64,000 nt of DNA from Cavenderia fasciculata. Lineage: Eukaryota; Evosea; Eumycetozoa; Acytosteliales; Cavenderiaceae. This document shows positions 22,218-34,170 of the stretch, piece by piece. Under the pieces are notes generated by a model, which saw only the letters and a list, made by a program, of their open reading frames with translations, was not told the DNA's origin and did no database searches. The stretch spans positions 248,001 through 312,000 of the forward strand of contig NW_004457639.1 in assembly GCF_000203815.1 (NCBI RefSeq), in the 5' to 3' direction. The stretch's first letter is position 1. Each line of letters opens with the position of its first letter. Position numbers and translations under genes: made by a program.

Positions 22218-24042
22218 GATTACTGAAAAAGATAAGAATTGAACCAACTGACTATTAAAATAAATAAGTGTTAATTATATACAGAAACTATGTACAAATA
22301 TGAAATTGATCTAAACTATCTATCTATCTAAACAACAACAACAACAACCATAAGGAGAACAACAACAACAACAACAAACGACTGGTGTATTTGAAAAAGC
22401 GTATAAACTATTATCGATAATAGACTAAAACTATCAAAAAGGTGAATAGGTGGATTAAATATAAATATAAATCAAATCTAAAGATAATAAAAGATTTGGT
22501 ATTGATTGTAATCGATATGAAACTTGATTGGACGAATGGGTACGTATGTATGTATGTATGTATGTTGATAAGTAGGTAGGTAGGTAGGTAGCTAGGTTGT
22601 TGTTGTGTCGTCGAGTTAGTTTTGAATGTAGTTTTCTAGATTTTTTTTGACAACGAGTTCGTTTGATGGTTGGTTAAACTTTAAAAGTGATCAAAGAATA
22701 TTTGATTTGTTTGTTTGTTTGACTTGTTGATAGTTATTATTATTATTAAATTAATAATAATAGGTAACAAATGATGATGGATAGATGGATAGATAGAGCT
22801 AATGATGATTATTTATAAATAACAATCTTTTATCTACTATCTGTCTATTGTATCTTTCAACTTGAACTGTTTCTACACTACTACTAATACTGATGGTTAA
22901 AGATTATTGGATTATACTGCTTGCTCTCCCTTCCTTCCTTCCTTCCTTCCTTCCTTCTTACTACTGTGCTGTTGTTATTGTTGTAGTTGTAGTGTGAATA
23001 TATATTATTATTATATTAACTTGATTAGATTATATGTGTAGTAGTTGTAGTGCAAGAAAGAAAAAAAGATGATATGATGATAATAGTGTGTATTATTCAA
23101 TATGGGTGAGATAGTAAACACCAATAAAAGAGGAGAAGGAGGTATGTGTGATGTGTTTGTTTTAAAAAGGTAACAGAACAAAAATATATTTGAATGTGGT
23201 TATGGTTTAGTAGAGTAGAGTAGGTATTAAGTATATTATTAATATTATTATTATTATTATTATGGATAGTCTAGTCGTTTGTGATTGATGGGTGTATTGA
23301 GTGTGAATGATGATGACACGAAATTGAATGTACATTTTTTGGGTGAGTGTGATGGAAATTTGGATTGGCAAACACAATAAATCTCTCCTCCTAGGAGAGA
23401 GTGGTTGGTAGTATTATAGGATAATAGTGAGAATGACAACTAATCTATGCTAAATGATCATCTAAATCAAGATTCTATTATCCAATGTTGATGATCATAG
23501 CGTTTGTGACTATTCCAAAAATATTAAATAAACATAACTATATTTGATCTGTCCATCATCACTATCTTTCTCTTGTCTTGTTTAAAATTTATATATTAAC
23601 AAGTATGATGAATCGTATTCCAAACAAGTGTTAGTCTCTTTCTATTCTTTTGACGATTGGACTGTATAAGTCTGTTTGGTATGTTTGTTTGTTTGTTTGT
23701 TGTCTGTATGCCAGTCAACTTGATCCAAAGATACAACCAATTTCAAGTAGTATGTTCTTTATCCCCCTTTTGATCGCGTCGATTATACTATTCATTGCTG
23801 TTTTACTAACCCTCTTCCTAATACTAATACTACTATGACTACAATAATAACTAATATATATATATATATAAATATATATATATATGTATACGGTAACGAG
23901 TATACTCGTTTATACAATAGATGAACTATGTGTTTGTTTGAATGTATGTGTAGTGTTGTTATGTCTTTGTCATTGTTCTTCTTGTTGTTGTTGTTGGCTG
24001 TGGTCGTCTTTTATCATCTCGTTGTCGTTGTTGTGGTTGTCG

Positions 24043-24075
<33 letters not shown>

Positions 24076-24589
24076 CATAATTATGTGTATATAATAGTGA
24101 TGATTACTTTTAAAAGTGTACTCCTTCCAATTCGTCTTCTCCTTCGCGTCTCGCTAAGCTGCTCCTTATTTCTCTGTAAAGGTAGGTAGGTTTGAGTTGT
24201 AAATGCTTTGTGATGCCAATAGTCCTGAATGAGAGACCACACTCTGACAAAAAAACGAGGCTTCAAAAACCCAACAAAAAAAATTGTATAAAAATCAACG
24301 AACTTCCTGGGCATCGTTTGTTCTTGGAGACTTTTTTTTTTTTTTTTTTTAGTAACCTGTTCGAGCTTGCCTCATACTTTTTTGAAGAGAGATCATTTCC
24401 TTTTTTGATCAGACCGTTTGGATATGATATTTGAGTGAGGAGTTAGGTTTATTAAAGAAGAAAATAAGGTTATTTATTAAATATTAGACACATTTGAGAA
24501 AAAAAAGCAACTTTTGGAAAACATTATTATATTATTGTTATTTGTTATAATACTATACTAAGCTAAAACTAATCAATTAATTAATCAAT
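22218..24589. other. Long gene-free stretch rich in simple repeats
   Basis: About 2.4 kb separates LARP4 and succinyl-CoA ligase alpha (both minus). It contains (GTAT)n at about 22542-22564, (GTAG)n at about 22571-22592, (CCTT)n at about 22929-22957, an AT-dinucleotide block near 23855-23885, (TTG)n near 24041-24072 and an 18-T run near 24333-24350. A short inverted repeat (CTCTCCT/AGGAGAG) lies near 23392-23410. The short open frames here are repeat-encoded Cys/Val/Leu strings, and I do not regard them as genes. A 62-residue hydrophobic frame at 23650-23838 is possible but unsupported. Confidence 0.6.
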
Positions 24590-24843
24590 TTAAGCTTTGC
24601 CAATTTTCTTCATGGCTTCGAGCATGGTGACACCCAACTTGGCTGGTGAGAGTGACATAATGACACCAGCATCTTGTAAAGCCTTCATCTTGCTATCAGC
24701 ACCTCCCTTACCACCACTGATAATGGCACCAGCGTGACCTAAATATAAATTAAAAATCAAATGTTAGTTACTATTTAGGTCCATCTGTCTTGAATTGTTT
24801 ATCAAAATGTTGGTTGTTGAAACAGAAATCGAGTTGAATTGAT

Positions 24844-24902
<59 letters not shown>

Positions 24903-25835
24903 CATCATCGTCTTCCAATAAATGTGTGTTGTCATTCCATTGAGAATGATTTGATCTTGATATCTGGATAGTCCAATTCAACTCTATTTCATATTGTTGT
25001 TATGTGTGATTCTATTTGATGTTTTTTTTGACATACCCATTCTACGACCTGGTGGAGCAGTTAAACCAGCGATGAAAGAGACAACTGGCTTGTCAGTTGG
25101 ATTTTCCTTGAGCCATAGGGCAGCTTCTTCTTCGGCTTCACCACCGATTTCACCGATGAGGATGATACCTTCAGTTTGTGGATCCTTGGTAAAGAGCTTG
25201 AGACAGTCGACAAAGTTGGTGCCGTTGAATGGATCACCACCGATACCGACACAGGTGGATTGACCGAGACCGACGGCAGTGGTTTGGGCAACAGCCTCGT
25301 AGGTGAGGGTACCTGAACGCGAGACGATACCAATCTTACCTGGACGATGGATGTGACCTGGCATGATACCAATCTTGCACTCTCCGGGCTTGATGATACC
25401 TGGGCAGTTTGGTCCGATGAGACGTGTCTTGTTTTGACGGTTGAGCAAGTACTTTACACGTACCATGTCTTGTTGTGGAATACCTTCAGTAATGCAAACA
25501 ACCAATTCCATCTCGGCCTCGATGGCCTCAATGATGGCTTGGGCGGCATATGGGGGTGGCACGTAGATGACCGAGGCGTTGGCGTCGGTTGCCTTTTTGG
25601 CCTCCTTGACCGAGTTAAAGACGGGCAGGTCGAGATGCTTGCTGCCGCCCTTTCCGGGGGAGACACCTCCGACCATCTGGGTGCCATAGTCGATAGCTTG
25701 TTGCGAGTGGAAGGTTCCTTGCTTGCCTGTGAAACCTTGGCAGATCACCTTGGTGTCCTTGTTGACCATCACAAATGGCTTCGAGGCGTAACCTCTAACA
25801 AAAGCCTGTCTTAAAATGCTTGAACGAGCCAACAT
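24590..25835 (-). CDS. scsA: Succinyl-CoA ligase (ADP/GDP-forming) alpha subunit, mitochondrial
   Basis: Two exons, 25037-25835 and 24590-24738, 315 residues. The N-terminus ([19 protein letters not shown]) is a mitochondrial targeting peptide. The CoA-binding domain has [19 protein letters not shown] and GGVSPGKGG. The ligase domain has [20 protein letters not shown] and [12 protein letters not shown]. The phospho-histidine loop GHAGAI falls exactly at the start of the short second exon, so the intron separates the catalytic His from the rest. Family role: the alpha subunit of the TCA-cycle enzyme that converts succinyl-CoA to succinate with NTP synthesis; it needs a beta subunit, not present here. 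The intron is long (298 bp) and holds a CAT/ATC microsatellite. Length and motifs are complete. Confidence 0.95.
24845..24911. repeat. (CAT)n microsatellite inside the scsA intron
   Basis: About 22 tandem CAT triplets with two interruptions, within the single intron of the succinyl-CoA ligase gene. The triplet repeat is not translated in this position. Confidence 0.9.
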
Positions 25836-26114
25836 CTTCCTCTTCTAACTATATTAATATATATATCTACTTAAAGTGCTGAAATTGAAATAAAAAATAC
25901 GTATCTTCAGCTCTGCTCAGAGGGGAACAACAGCTGACCCTCTCAATGATCACCAAAAAAAAAAAAATGAAAAAATTTAATTTTTTTCATCCTCTCTCTT
26001 CACACAAAGAGCACTCTAGCTTTGTTTCTTTTCTCAATACTTTCATTATATATATTATACAATTTAAGATACATATATTTGTTTGTTTGTTTGTTTATAT
26101 ATTTATATTTAAAA
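25836..26114. promoter_or_regulatory. Bidirectional promoter scsA / CCDC124
   Basis: Only 279 bp separate two divergent start codons, so both promoters must lie here. The segment contains CAGCTCTGCTCAGAGG and an AGCTGACC word on the scsA side and long T/A tracts on the CCDC124 side. I see no canonical TATA box that can be assigned with confidence. Confidence 0.5.
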
Positions 26115-26852
26115 ATGGCAGGAGGAAAAAAGTTTGGAGTTAATAACAAGAGTGAAGAAGCTAGAGCTAAAAAGACAGAGGCAAGAAGGAACGATGCCGA
26201 CAAGAAGGCAAGAGACAAGGAGGATGCCATGTGGGAGGAAAAGGATGAAAAGGTACTAGCCAAACAGAAAAAGGCAAAGGAGATGGAAGAAAAGAAGGTA
26301 CAAGAAGCAAAGAGACGTGCAGAAGCAAAGGATGCTCTTGAAAAGGAGGAACAAGAATTAAAGTCAAAATATGGAAAAGGAAAGGAAACAACAAAGATTA
26401 CTCGTTTTGAACTTGAACAACAAAAGCAACGTGAAGAACGTCAACGTGAAGCTGCTGCTGCTGCCGCTGCTGCTGCTCGTAACAATATTGTCTCTAGTAC
26501 AAGTAGTACCAGTACTACAAGTACTACTAGTACTACTACATCTGGTGTCGATAGTGATGATGAAATTGATTTGGAGGAAAATATCAATCATATCCTAAGA
26601 GAACAACGTTTGGCTGCTGGTGGTAATCTTTCAGAGGCTACTGGTGTAGATGAGGCTATCAAGGTACTTGGAGGTCCCACAAGCGATCAACATCCAGAAC
26701 GTAGACTCAAAGCTGCCTTTGCCAAGTACCAAGAAGATAACTTACCCATTCTCAGAAAGGAAAATCCTTCACTCAAATTCACTCAAGTCAAGGATTTACT
26801 TTGGAAGCAATGGCTCAAATCACCAGAGAACCCAATGAATCAACAAAATTAA
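26115..26852 (+). CDS. ccdc124: CCDC124 homologue (Lso2-like ribosome-associated protein)
   Basis: Single exon, 245 residues. The N-terminus MAGGKKFGVNNKSEEARAKK and the long charged helix (EEKDEKVLAKQKKAKEMEEK) are characteristic of CCDC124. The conserved C-terminal block has LGGPTSDQHPERRLKAAFAK and LPILRKENPSLKFTQVKDLL, followed by WKQWLKSPENPMN. A poly-Ala and Ser/Thr tract in the middle is a lineage-specific insert. Family role: yeast Lso2 and human CCDC124 bind idle 80S ribosomes and help their recovery from dormancy. The ATG at 26115 is preceded by AAAA, as is common for strong dictyostelid starts. Upstream in-frame ATGs in the T-rich leader do not show coding character. Confidence 0.93.
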   Translation: MAGGKKFGVNNKSEEARAKKTEARRNDADKKARDKEDAMWEEKDEKVLAKQKKAKEMEEKKVQEAKRRAEAKDALEKEEQELKSKYGKGKETTKITRFELEQQKQREERQREAAAAAAAAARNNIVSSTSSTSTTSTTSTTTSGVDSDDEIDLEENINHILREQRLAAGGNLSEATGVDEAIKVLGGPTSDQHPERRLKAAFAKYQEDNLPILRKENPSLKFTQVKDLLWKQWLKSPENPMNQQN

Positions 26853-27170
26853 TCATTTTTGTTGATATTGGCGTCTTGTTATCCCTCTTCCTCCTCCTCT
26901 CTTTCCTTTGCTCCTAATCTTAAAAAAGAAGACCAAGGTAATCGTCTTTTATTGGTTACCTCCATAATGTGGTAATTGACCCCGAACCAAACCTGAACCT
27001 ATTGTGTAAACACACATAAGGATCATCATCATCTCATTGATGGATAAAAACAGATTGGCAATCATTTAAAGATAAACTATAATTAATTAATTAATTAAAT
27101 AGTTTGCAAAATTGGAAATAAATATATAATAATAATATTATAAATAATAATAATAATCTGTCTTATTTAT

Positions 27171-28517
27171 CTATCTATTACTTTTATTTGAAGCAGCCAT
27201 TTTATCAAAATATTTTGTAACCAATTCACTATTTTGATTCCAAAGTGCTTCTTTTTTGTTTGATGTATCTTGATCTGCAAGATGAGTGTATTTGGTACGT
27301 GATGATTGACCAAAATTCTTTACTTGCATAATCTTGGGTAATAGTTCTACATTGACCTTTTCAGCTTCTGTCGGTGCACTAAAGTCCTTATTTTTGATGT
27401 ATTCGTCGTCTTGAAAGAATGCACCACGATGATAATCTCTTTGAAGAAACTTTAATTGTTTCTTTGGTCCTCTATCCAGTTTCTCACGATCCTCTCTAGC
27501 AATCTCCTCGTCAGTCATCTTTCTTCTTCGTTCCGTTTCTCTTTCATTCTCTTCAATCATCAGCGTCTCTCTAATATCTTGTTTGAGACGTTCCACCTCT
27601 CTTTGTACCCATTCGTCATATAGCTTTTCTTCATCTTCCTCTGCCTCTATCTCTTCAGTTTCCTCCAAATTCTTTGCCTCTTGTTCCTTTTTGTCACGAT
27701 CCAATTCATCTTTTAGTTTTCTATATGCTTCTTGTTTTCTTTGTTCTTTGATTTGTTCGTCTTTAATTCTTTCGTCTTCTGCCTCTTGTAGGTATTGTTC
27801 CTCTGTTTTGATGGTTGATCTCTTTTCTGCTTTAACAAATACAGGTCTAAACATTGGTTTTCCCCATGACTCTTCTTCCTCAGACTCTTCTTCACTTGAT
27901 TCTTCCGATCCTGATTCTTCTTCCGATTCTTCTGATTCTTCTATTTCTGGTGCTAATTTCTTTTGTTGTTGTTCTTGTTCTTGTTGTTGTTTTAATCTTT
28001 CACGTGCTCTTTGTCTTCTTTTGTCAATATCATCTTGATCATCAGAGTTTGTAGTAGCAGTAGCAGTAGCAGATCCACTACTACTACTACTCGAAGATTG
28101 ATCTCTACCTTCTATTATAACTTGAGTTCTTTGTACATTTCTAGCACCTCTAACATGTTGAGTTACTCTACTACTATCTATTTCATTATTTACAGGTTTT
28201 GCCAATGTTGTTGTTGTTGTTGTTGACGACGATGACGACGAAGATGATGTAGAGGTTGTTGATGTTGAGGTTTGTTTTGATCTACCACCAATTTGAATAT
28301 CTATTGATTTAGGAGTAGTGGTACCAGCGGCCAAAGTTGTTGTAGAAGAGGATGTCTCCTTTGACGTTGACGACGACGTCAAAGGAGAACCATTAACCGA
28401 ACAACCAATAGCAGATGCTAGAGCTTTTTCAAATTCACCTCTTGCATATTCAGGTACTTGACCAGCTCTATATCTTCTAGTCTTTAATTTGTTTCTAACA
28501 GATTCCGCTGCAGACAT
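27171..28517 (-). CDS. mfap1: MFAP1, spliceosomal B-complex protein
   Basis: Single exon, 448 residues. The N-terminal [11 protein letters not shown] is typical of MFAP1. A middle region of Ser/Thr tracts and an acidic Ser/Glu stretch ([15 protein letters not shown]) leads to the diagnostic block: [16 protein letters not shown], then a long charged helix. [20 protein letters not shown] and [20 protein letters not shown] follow at the C-terminus. Family role: a nuclear protein of the pre-catalytic spliceosome that associates with Prp38 and is needed for splicing. The gene is complete, and its 3' end faces CCDC124 across 318 bp. That spacer is AT-rich with paired inverted words (TTGGTTACC / GGTAATTG) near 26950. 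Confidence 0.93.
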   Translation of the reverse strand: MSAAESVRNKLKTRRYRAGQVPEYARGEFEKALASAIGCSVNGSPLTSSSTSKETSSSTTTLAAGTTTPKSIDIQIGGRSKQTSTSTTSTSSSSSSSSTTTTTTLAKPVNNEIDSSRVTQHVRGARNVQRTQVIIEGRDQSSSSSSSGSATATATTNSDDQDDIDKRRQRARERLKQQQEQEQQQKKLAPEIEESEESEEESGSEESSEEESEEEESWGKPMFRPVFVKAEKRSTIKTEEQYLQEAEDERIKDEQIKEQRKQEAYRKLKDELDRDKKEQEAKNLEETEEIEAEEDEEKLYDEWVQREVERLKQDIRETLMIEENERETERRRKMTDEEIAREDREKLDRGPKKQLKFLQRDYHRGAFFQDDEYIKNKDFSAPTEAEKVNVELLPKIMQVKNFGQSSRTKYTHLADQDTSNKKEALWNQNSELVTKYFDKMAASNKSNR

Positions 28518-29055
28518 ATCGCAATAATATATATATTATCTCTTTTGTGAATGACCAAGATTGAAACAAAAGATACAAAGCTTGTTTATCAAATTTTTTG
28601 TAGTGTTAAAATTTCAAAAGTAAGAGCAAGCTTGATTTTTGAAGTAAATGTCTACATATGAAGTAGTAGTAGAGAGCCAACTATTCTTTGATTTAACTAT
28701 CAACTCGAGAATTATAATGGAGATGATCAAAAGTTTAACAATCATGGATACCAATACGATATCGACAACAATGAATCGACGGTTTTAGATAATCAGTTCT
28801 AAAAATATCTTTCTAACCAACAATTTTCTTTTAAAGATCTGAATGTGATGAGATTCAATCAACTGGCGACTCCTGCTCGTTACAATGAAACTGTTGTACA
28901 GTTTGGTATCAACAACAGGTTTGGTGGTACGGTTACAAAGACGATCACGATGTTCGTTGCCATAGTTTAAATCAAACAAAACGTGTACGTGAATAGAGTA
29001 GAGATAATAATAGATAGATAGATAGATAGAATAAGAAAGAGTTAACAATCCAATC
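28518..29055. other. Divergent intergenic region with small coding-like remnants
   Basis: About 540 bp between MFAP1 (minus) and the ComC-like gene (plus). Besides AT-rich promoter sequence it contains short stretches that read as protein-like in shifting plus-strand frames: an ATG frame at 28648, a polar Asn/Asp segment around 28700-28800, and LATPARYNETVVQFG-like sequence at about 28860-28970 ending in TAA. They match no family I know. They may be a gene relic, or chance. Confidence 0.35.
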
Positions 29056-32000
29056 ATGAAAGTGTTATACTTTTCTTCTTCTTCTTCTTCTCTTCTTTTC
29101 ACGATTGTACTATTACTATCATCATCAATCTTTCAAATAGGTAAGTAATAAACAAACATTATAGTAGTAGTAGTAATAGTATATAACAAATATTTGCAAT
29201 CATGTGATTATTAATAATTATCCTATATTGTAGGAAATGGAGAGATAATATCCAACAAGATAATACCGGCTGCTCAATATGGAACACCTGGATGTAGATC
29301 AACCTATTATATTGTAGTCAAAGATACATATGACTTTTTCAATATTTCGTCAGAGAATGCCGCATCATCAGTATTGTCACATCAATCTATTAGATTGGAT
29401 CAAGACCACTATAGATTGACACTATCATTGGCCATCCAAGACAACTCACAATCACCATCTCCGCAATCCATTAGTTTGAAATTATTCAATACAAACAATG
29501 ACCCATCTATTATCACTACATCTTTTAATTGTCTTGGTACGAATAAGAGAATAATAATAATAATAATAATCTATAAACTATGTGTTAACATTTCTACTTT
29601 TTATTTTCCTTTAGGATCACCAAATAATCCAAATATTATAAATCAACCAATGAATGAATTAAATGTAAATAATAGACAACAATATGAATACATTTATAAA
29701 TACAATGTTGAACCTATTGAACATCCAATCACTACATGTAGTGTTGACAGTGACAATTATGATAATGGAGCAAGATGTTCTATTGACACTGTATCTTTGG
29801 TGCTACCATCAACCATGTTGGTTTCCGTACTCATTCCTCCAAAATACGCCGATGAAGGAACCGTTACCAACAGTTGGATGGCTGGTACCAGCCAAGTAGA
29901 ACAAGACCTACCACCACTCTTTAATGCCACGCTGCCACAATCTATTTTATCATCCTCATCACAATACGAAAATGGTTTGATTGTTTTAGATATTACAGGT
30001 CCAAGTTCAAAAGTATTCTACGAAATGCAACAACAATCTATATCCGATCCAATCGTCATGACCACCATCCCAGTATTTGGCAATAGTCAAGAAATGAAAT
30101 ATTTCTCCTATCCCAGACTCCCAATCATTTATTCTTTATATTTTATTGATTCAAATTCTCATTTTATCAAGAATTTTACTATTACTTTAAATCGTATGTA
30201 CAACTATAATACATTCAATCAAAAGATTTAAACAATCAATTAATTTTAAATTCTTTTTTTATTTAGCAATCCCAATCATTTCAATTGGTAAACCAGAATT
30301 ATTAAATATAACAAAAGAGTTTGAACATTATATTTGTAGTTTTATGACAAGTGAATTGGATGATTATGTTGAATATCCAATTTCAATTGCTGGTAATCCT
30401 TTATTGAATATTGAATATCCATTTGGTTATACTAAATATTCAAATCAAACTGGAAAGTTAAATTATTCATTTGATGTACCATCTTTTGGACTCTCCTCTA
30501 CCATTTCAATTAAAGTTAGAAATATCTATACCTATACAGTTGATTCTAATATTCCAAGTATGTTGAAACAATGATTAATTATTATTATTATCAAATATTT
30601 TACTTATTTTTTTTTTTCTTATTTCTAAGGTATATCATCAAAAAATATTTTAATTAATATTAATATTTTACCAGCAACTGCTTATACTATTATTGTAACT
30701 TTAAATATTACAAGTCAAAATGGTTTATGGTATATTAAATTCAACGACAAGGTATTCTATGCTGATACTTTACAAAAAGGTGATATCTATCAAGGCATTT
30801 ATGTCTTTGAAGTTAGTCTATTGAATGAAATCAATGTTGAATTGAATCCAACCATTGAAATTATGGATTTATCTTATCAAAGTACAATATTACAATCTTG
30901 TTTTAATCTTGCTTGTGATTCTACTCCAAATTTACCATTTAATGATTTATGTATGTAAAAGAGGAAAAAAAAAGAAGAATCTTTTACTAATAACTACTTA
31001 ATTACTTTAGTTGAATTGGATTTATTTAATGATATTAAATCAATTGAATGGAGTAATAATAATATTGATACAAGTAATGGACCAGTAAAAGTTAGTCTTT
31101 TTATTAGTACCACCAAAGACAATCAAGTATTTACACCAATTCTTGTCGATCAAATGAAAACAGATTATTATGATCAACAATTCACTCAACAATTCCAAGG
31201 TTACTTTGACAAGAAATTGGACAAGTATAGAATTGATATTGTTATTCCACAACATTATTATAATGGAACCTATCAATTCAGTTTACAATTGGTATCAAAA
31301 CAAATTCCATCATCTATTTTGGCTTCATTGTTCCCTTCTTCAATACTTTTAATACAATCAAATTGTATGTAAAACAAAAGAAAAAAAATATTTTCTTTTA
31401 TTTACCTTTTTTCTATTTATTTTTTTAGATTTAGATTTAATTGGACCATATGTAACAAAATTAAAAGCAATTGAAAAAATTAAAACAGTTGGTGTTGATA
31501 AAGAAAGTGTAATGATTGGTTGGAATATTTCAATTGAATCTTCTGGATTAAATCAATTTAAAAATGGAACTGTTTATATTTTATCTGATATTGACAAGAC
31601 TCCATATATTGTTCAATTGGGTTTAAATAGTTTGATTGAAATTGACAATATTGATAATAATCAAATTCACTCTTTATTATTCCCTATTGACAATGCTTCA
31701 AAGTGTAGATCACAAACATTCCAAATTTCAGAAATCATTCTTCAAGATGAATCTGGCCTAATTTCATCTAATCAATATCCATTCAAACCATTTAATTTTA
31801 TTCAATCTGATACTATTAATAATGATTTTACAATTCAATTAATTTGTTCAAGTATGTAATATAAAAAAAAAATAGACAAACAAATCAATCAAAAAAAAAG
31901 AATAATCATTTTATTTAATATTCTCTCTTTATTTTTTTTTATAGATACAATTAATGATAATATTTTACCAATATTAAAAGATTTTAAAATGTATCTTCCG

Positions 32001-33590
32001 ACAACTTTGGGTATTGATATTGGATCAGTAAATAGTACAGATAGAACAGTATACTTTAATTTGACATTGGAGGATATGGAATCTGGTATTTCATCTAGAC
32101 ATTTACCAATCATTTACATGATTAGTGATCAAGGACATTATCAAGTTGAAAAACCATTCTCGATGCAAGTCATTTCCGATTCAACCACCTTTTATCAATA
32201 CAAGTCAATCATACCAATTAGATTCGGTACAAATGGAATAGCGTTGTCAATCTATGGTATCACTGATAATTATAATAATATGGTTGGTTATACATCCTCT
32301 CAACTCTATTCGATGGGTCTACCATTTGCAATCAACTCTTCACTCTCTACTGCCTCTTTGGCTACTCCTGTTATCCTTACAACTAGCTTTTCATCGGGTA
32401 GTGGTAAGTTGATTGCAAGAGGATATGGATTTGGTGACAACTCTACTTGTACCATTTCAATCAACTATGGTAACGGGTATATTGTAGATCAGTCTCCAGT
32501 GATGGTCAGTCCAATTCTGTTTATCATTGATGTTGGCTCAGCACTCACAGACCGTATTCCTAGTTTTACTGTAAAGGTGAATGTATCTGGTATCGAGTCT
32601 AACCAAGTGACCGTTTACAACATGGATTATCAAACTCTAGTGTGTTTGGGTGGCTGTTCAGGTAATGGAAACTGTACGTCATATGGATGTGTTTGTCGAG
32701 AAGGTTGGTTTGGACCTGCCTGCTCGGCTGTCGAGATGGACAGCAAGATTGAATTTGACAATGACTCTCCAACACTGACTTTGGTTGGTCCCGATTCAAC
32801 GGCACAGGTTGCTATTGTAGGTGTTAGAGAGATGGGTGAGGATAGTGACGAAATCATCCACCAATACAATTGCGCTGGTAATTGGAGTACTACCATAGAG
32901 TCATCTGAAAAGTTATTCTACTCTTGTCAATTGTATCCATCGTCGACCACCCTCAATGTAACCATTGAACAATTCTCTCAATCAGAGACTAGAGAATTTG
33001 CCGGTGAAACCATCGAAATACCACAACACTCTGTCAAATACACTATTCAACTTGATTATTATCCATTCTCCTCATCTGATAATACGTTGCTAGTCCTTTT
33101 CAACATGTCCATCAATTCAAAATCTTCAGATGTATGCTCTACCAAATTAGAGGGAATCAGTCCAGGTAACCAATTACAATGGGCAACACTCTATGTCGAC
33201 TCTGATATTTTATACGCTAAATTTATCAATGTTGGTCTCATTGATGGATCATCTTTACCAATTTCTACATTACTTGTCAAAGGTGGTGATGGTGGAAACA
33301 ATCAATCACCATCATTCATTTCATCTCTTGTTGGTATCGAAATTCCAAACTATCAATCAGTGGCCATTGTCGATCCCATCTTTCAACATCTCCAAGAAAC
33401 CAACCCAGACAATTACCATTCTTTTTATTGTACTATTGACAATCAAGGTCTTTCAACCTCTCAAATTGGAGGTATTATGGTTGGAATTATTTTGTTTTGT
33501 ATGATTGTATTATTCTCTGCTCTCTATTTTGAAAAATTTAGATTCTTGCACATCTCTAAAATTATTAAAATAAATGATCAATTGGTTTAA
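29056..33590 (+). CDS. ComC-like EGF-domain type I membrane protein
   Basis: Eight exons: 29056-29140, 29234-29536, 29615-30193, 30267-30557, 30630-30950, 31011-31364, 31429-31851 and 31945-33590; 1333 residues. The first exon encodes a signal peptide. The middle exons carry beta-rich, Ile/Asn/Ser-rich modules of about 100-190 residues. The last exon has a TIG-like segment (LIARGYGFGDNSTCTIS), one EGF-like module (CSGNGNCTSYGCVCREGWFG), a further beta domain, a membrane helix (GGIMVGIILFCMIVLF) and a short cytoplasmic tail. The layout is that of the dictyostelid ComC family of cell-surface proteins. Function is inferred only as cell-cell or matrix contact. All seven introns are 60-93 bp and all are phase 1. 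Donors are mainly GTATGT and several are immediately followed by in-frame stops, so unspliced reading gives short fragments. Confidence 0.85.
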
Positions 33591-33766
33591 TTTTTTCACC
33601 AATTTGTTTGTTCCAGAAATAAATAAATAATATCTGGGTGATGGTTGAGTATTAGATGGATCTTAGATATTGATGAGATCCTATACTCTATTTTAATATG
33701 ATAGTGTATAAAGAGTATAAGTTCGCTCAATGTGAGCACAGTATAACATACTACTCTGCTCATTCA

Positions 33767-34060
33767 TTTTTTTTTTTTTACTACTAAGGTGGGTATCCAG
33801 GATCACCACTAGAAATTTTATTTTGTTTAGTTTAATGATGAAATGAGATAACCTTTGTGGCAAAGAGTTATTTGGCCTACAGCGAATCCTACGCATAGAG
33901 TCCGTGATGTTGACAGGTCTGGTGGCAGTCAGGATCAACATTGCTATTATGGTCTGTCGGGCCATAAAGAGGGACCATTCTCCATTAGCCAGGTCTCGAT
34001 GAGTGGGTATGGTTGATGAGGAACAGAATAAAGCTAGGATGAAGCAGAGTTCTAAAAAAG
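33767..34060 (-). mobile_element. Probable 3' tail of a TRE-like non-LTR retroelement, downstream of tRNA-Asp
   Basis: On the minus strand, GC-richer sequence with an open frame (for example SMRRIRCRPNNSLPQRLSHF) runs towards an A13 tract at 33767-33779 and then ordinary AT-rich DNA. This matches a 5'-truncated LINE end inserted roughly 40-300 bp downstream of the tRNA gene, the position favoured by dictyostelid TRE3 elements. The left limit (A tract) is clear. The right limit near 34060 is a guess from base composition. No family domain is seen, so the identity is inferred from tail, composition and place. Confidence 0.4.
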
Positions 34061-34098
34061 TCGTTTTTTTGCGCAAACGAAGCAAGCAAAAAAAAAAT

Positions 34099-34170
34099 CT
34101 CCCCTTCCGAGAATTGAACTCGGGCCTTTCGCGTGACAGGCGAAAATCCTCACCACTAGACCAAAAGGGA
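34099..34170 (-). tRNA. tRNA-Asp (anticodon GTC)
   Basis: A 72-nt cloverleaf on the minus strand. The acceptor stem TCCCTTT pairs with AAGGGGA (one G-T pair) and the discriminator is G. The anticodon stem-loop is TTCGC-CTGTCAC-GCGAA with anticodon GTC, the loop typical of tRNA-Asp. The T arm is CCGAG-TTCAATT-CTCGG. There is no intron. Transcription ends in a T10 run directly downstream (A run at 34088-34097 on the plus strand). The D-arm region TGGTCTAGTGGTGAGGAT resembles the Glu/Asp tRNA group. Both flanks carry retroelement-like sequence. Confidence 0.95.

Noticed and set aside
23650-23838. 62-residue hydrophobic open frame
   Set aside because: Single short frame in repeat-rich spacer with no start context, splice or family support.
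24845-24911. CRISPR-like or satellite array
   Set aside because: It is a plain CAT microsatellite in an intron; no spacers or longer repeat units. No CRISPR array is expected or seen in this eukaryotic DNA.
25347-25814. 155-codon plus-strand open frame
   Set aside because: Antisense to the conserved succinyl-CoA ligase coding region; biased codon use keeps the reverse frame open.
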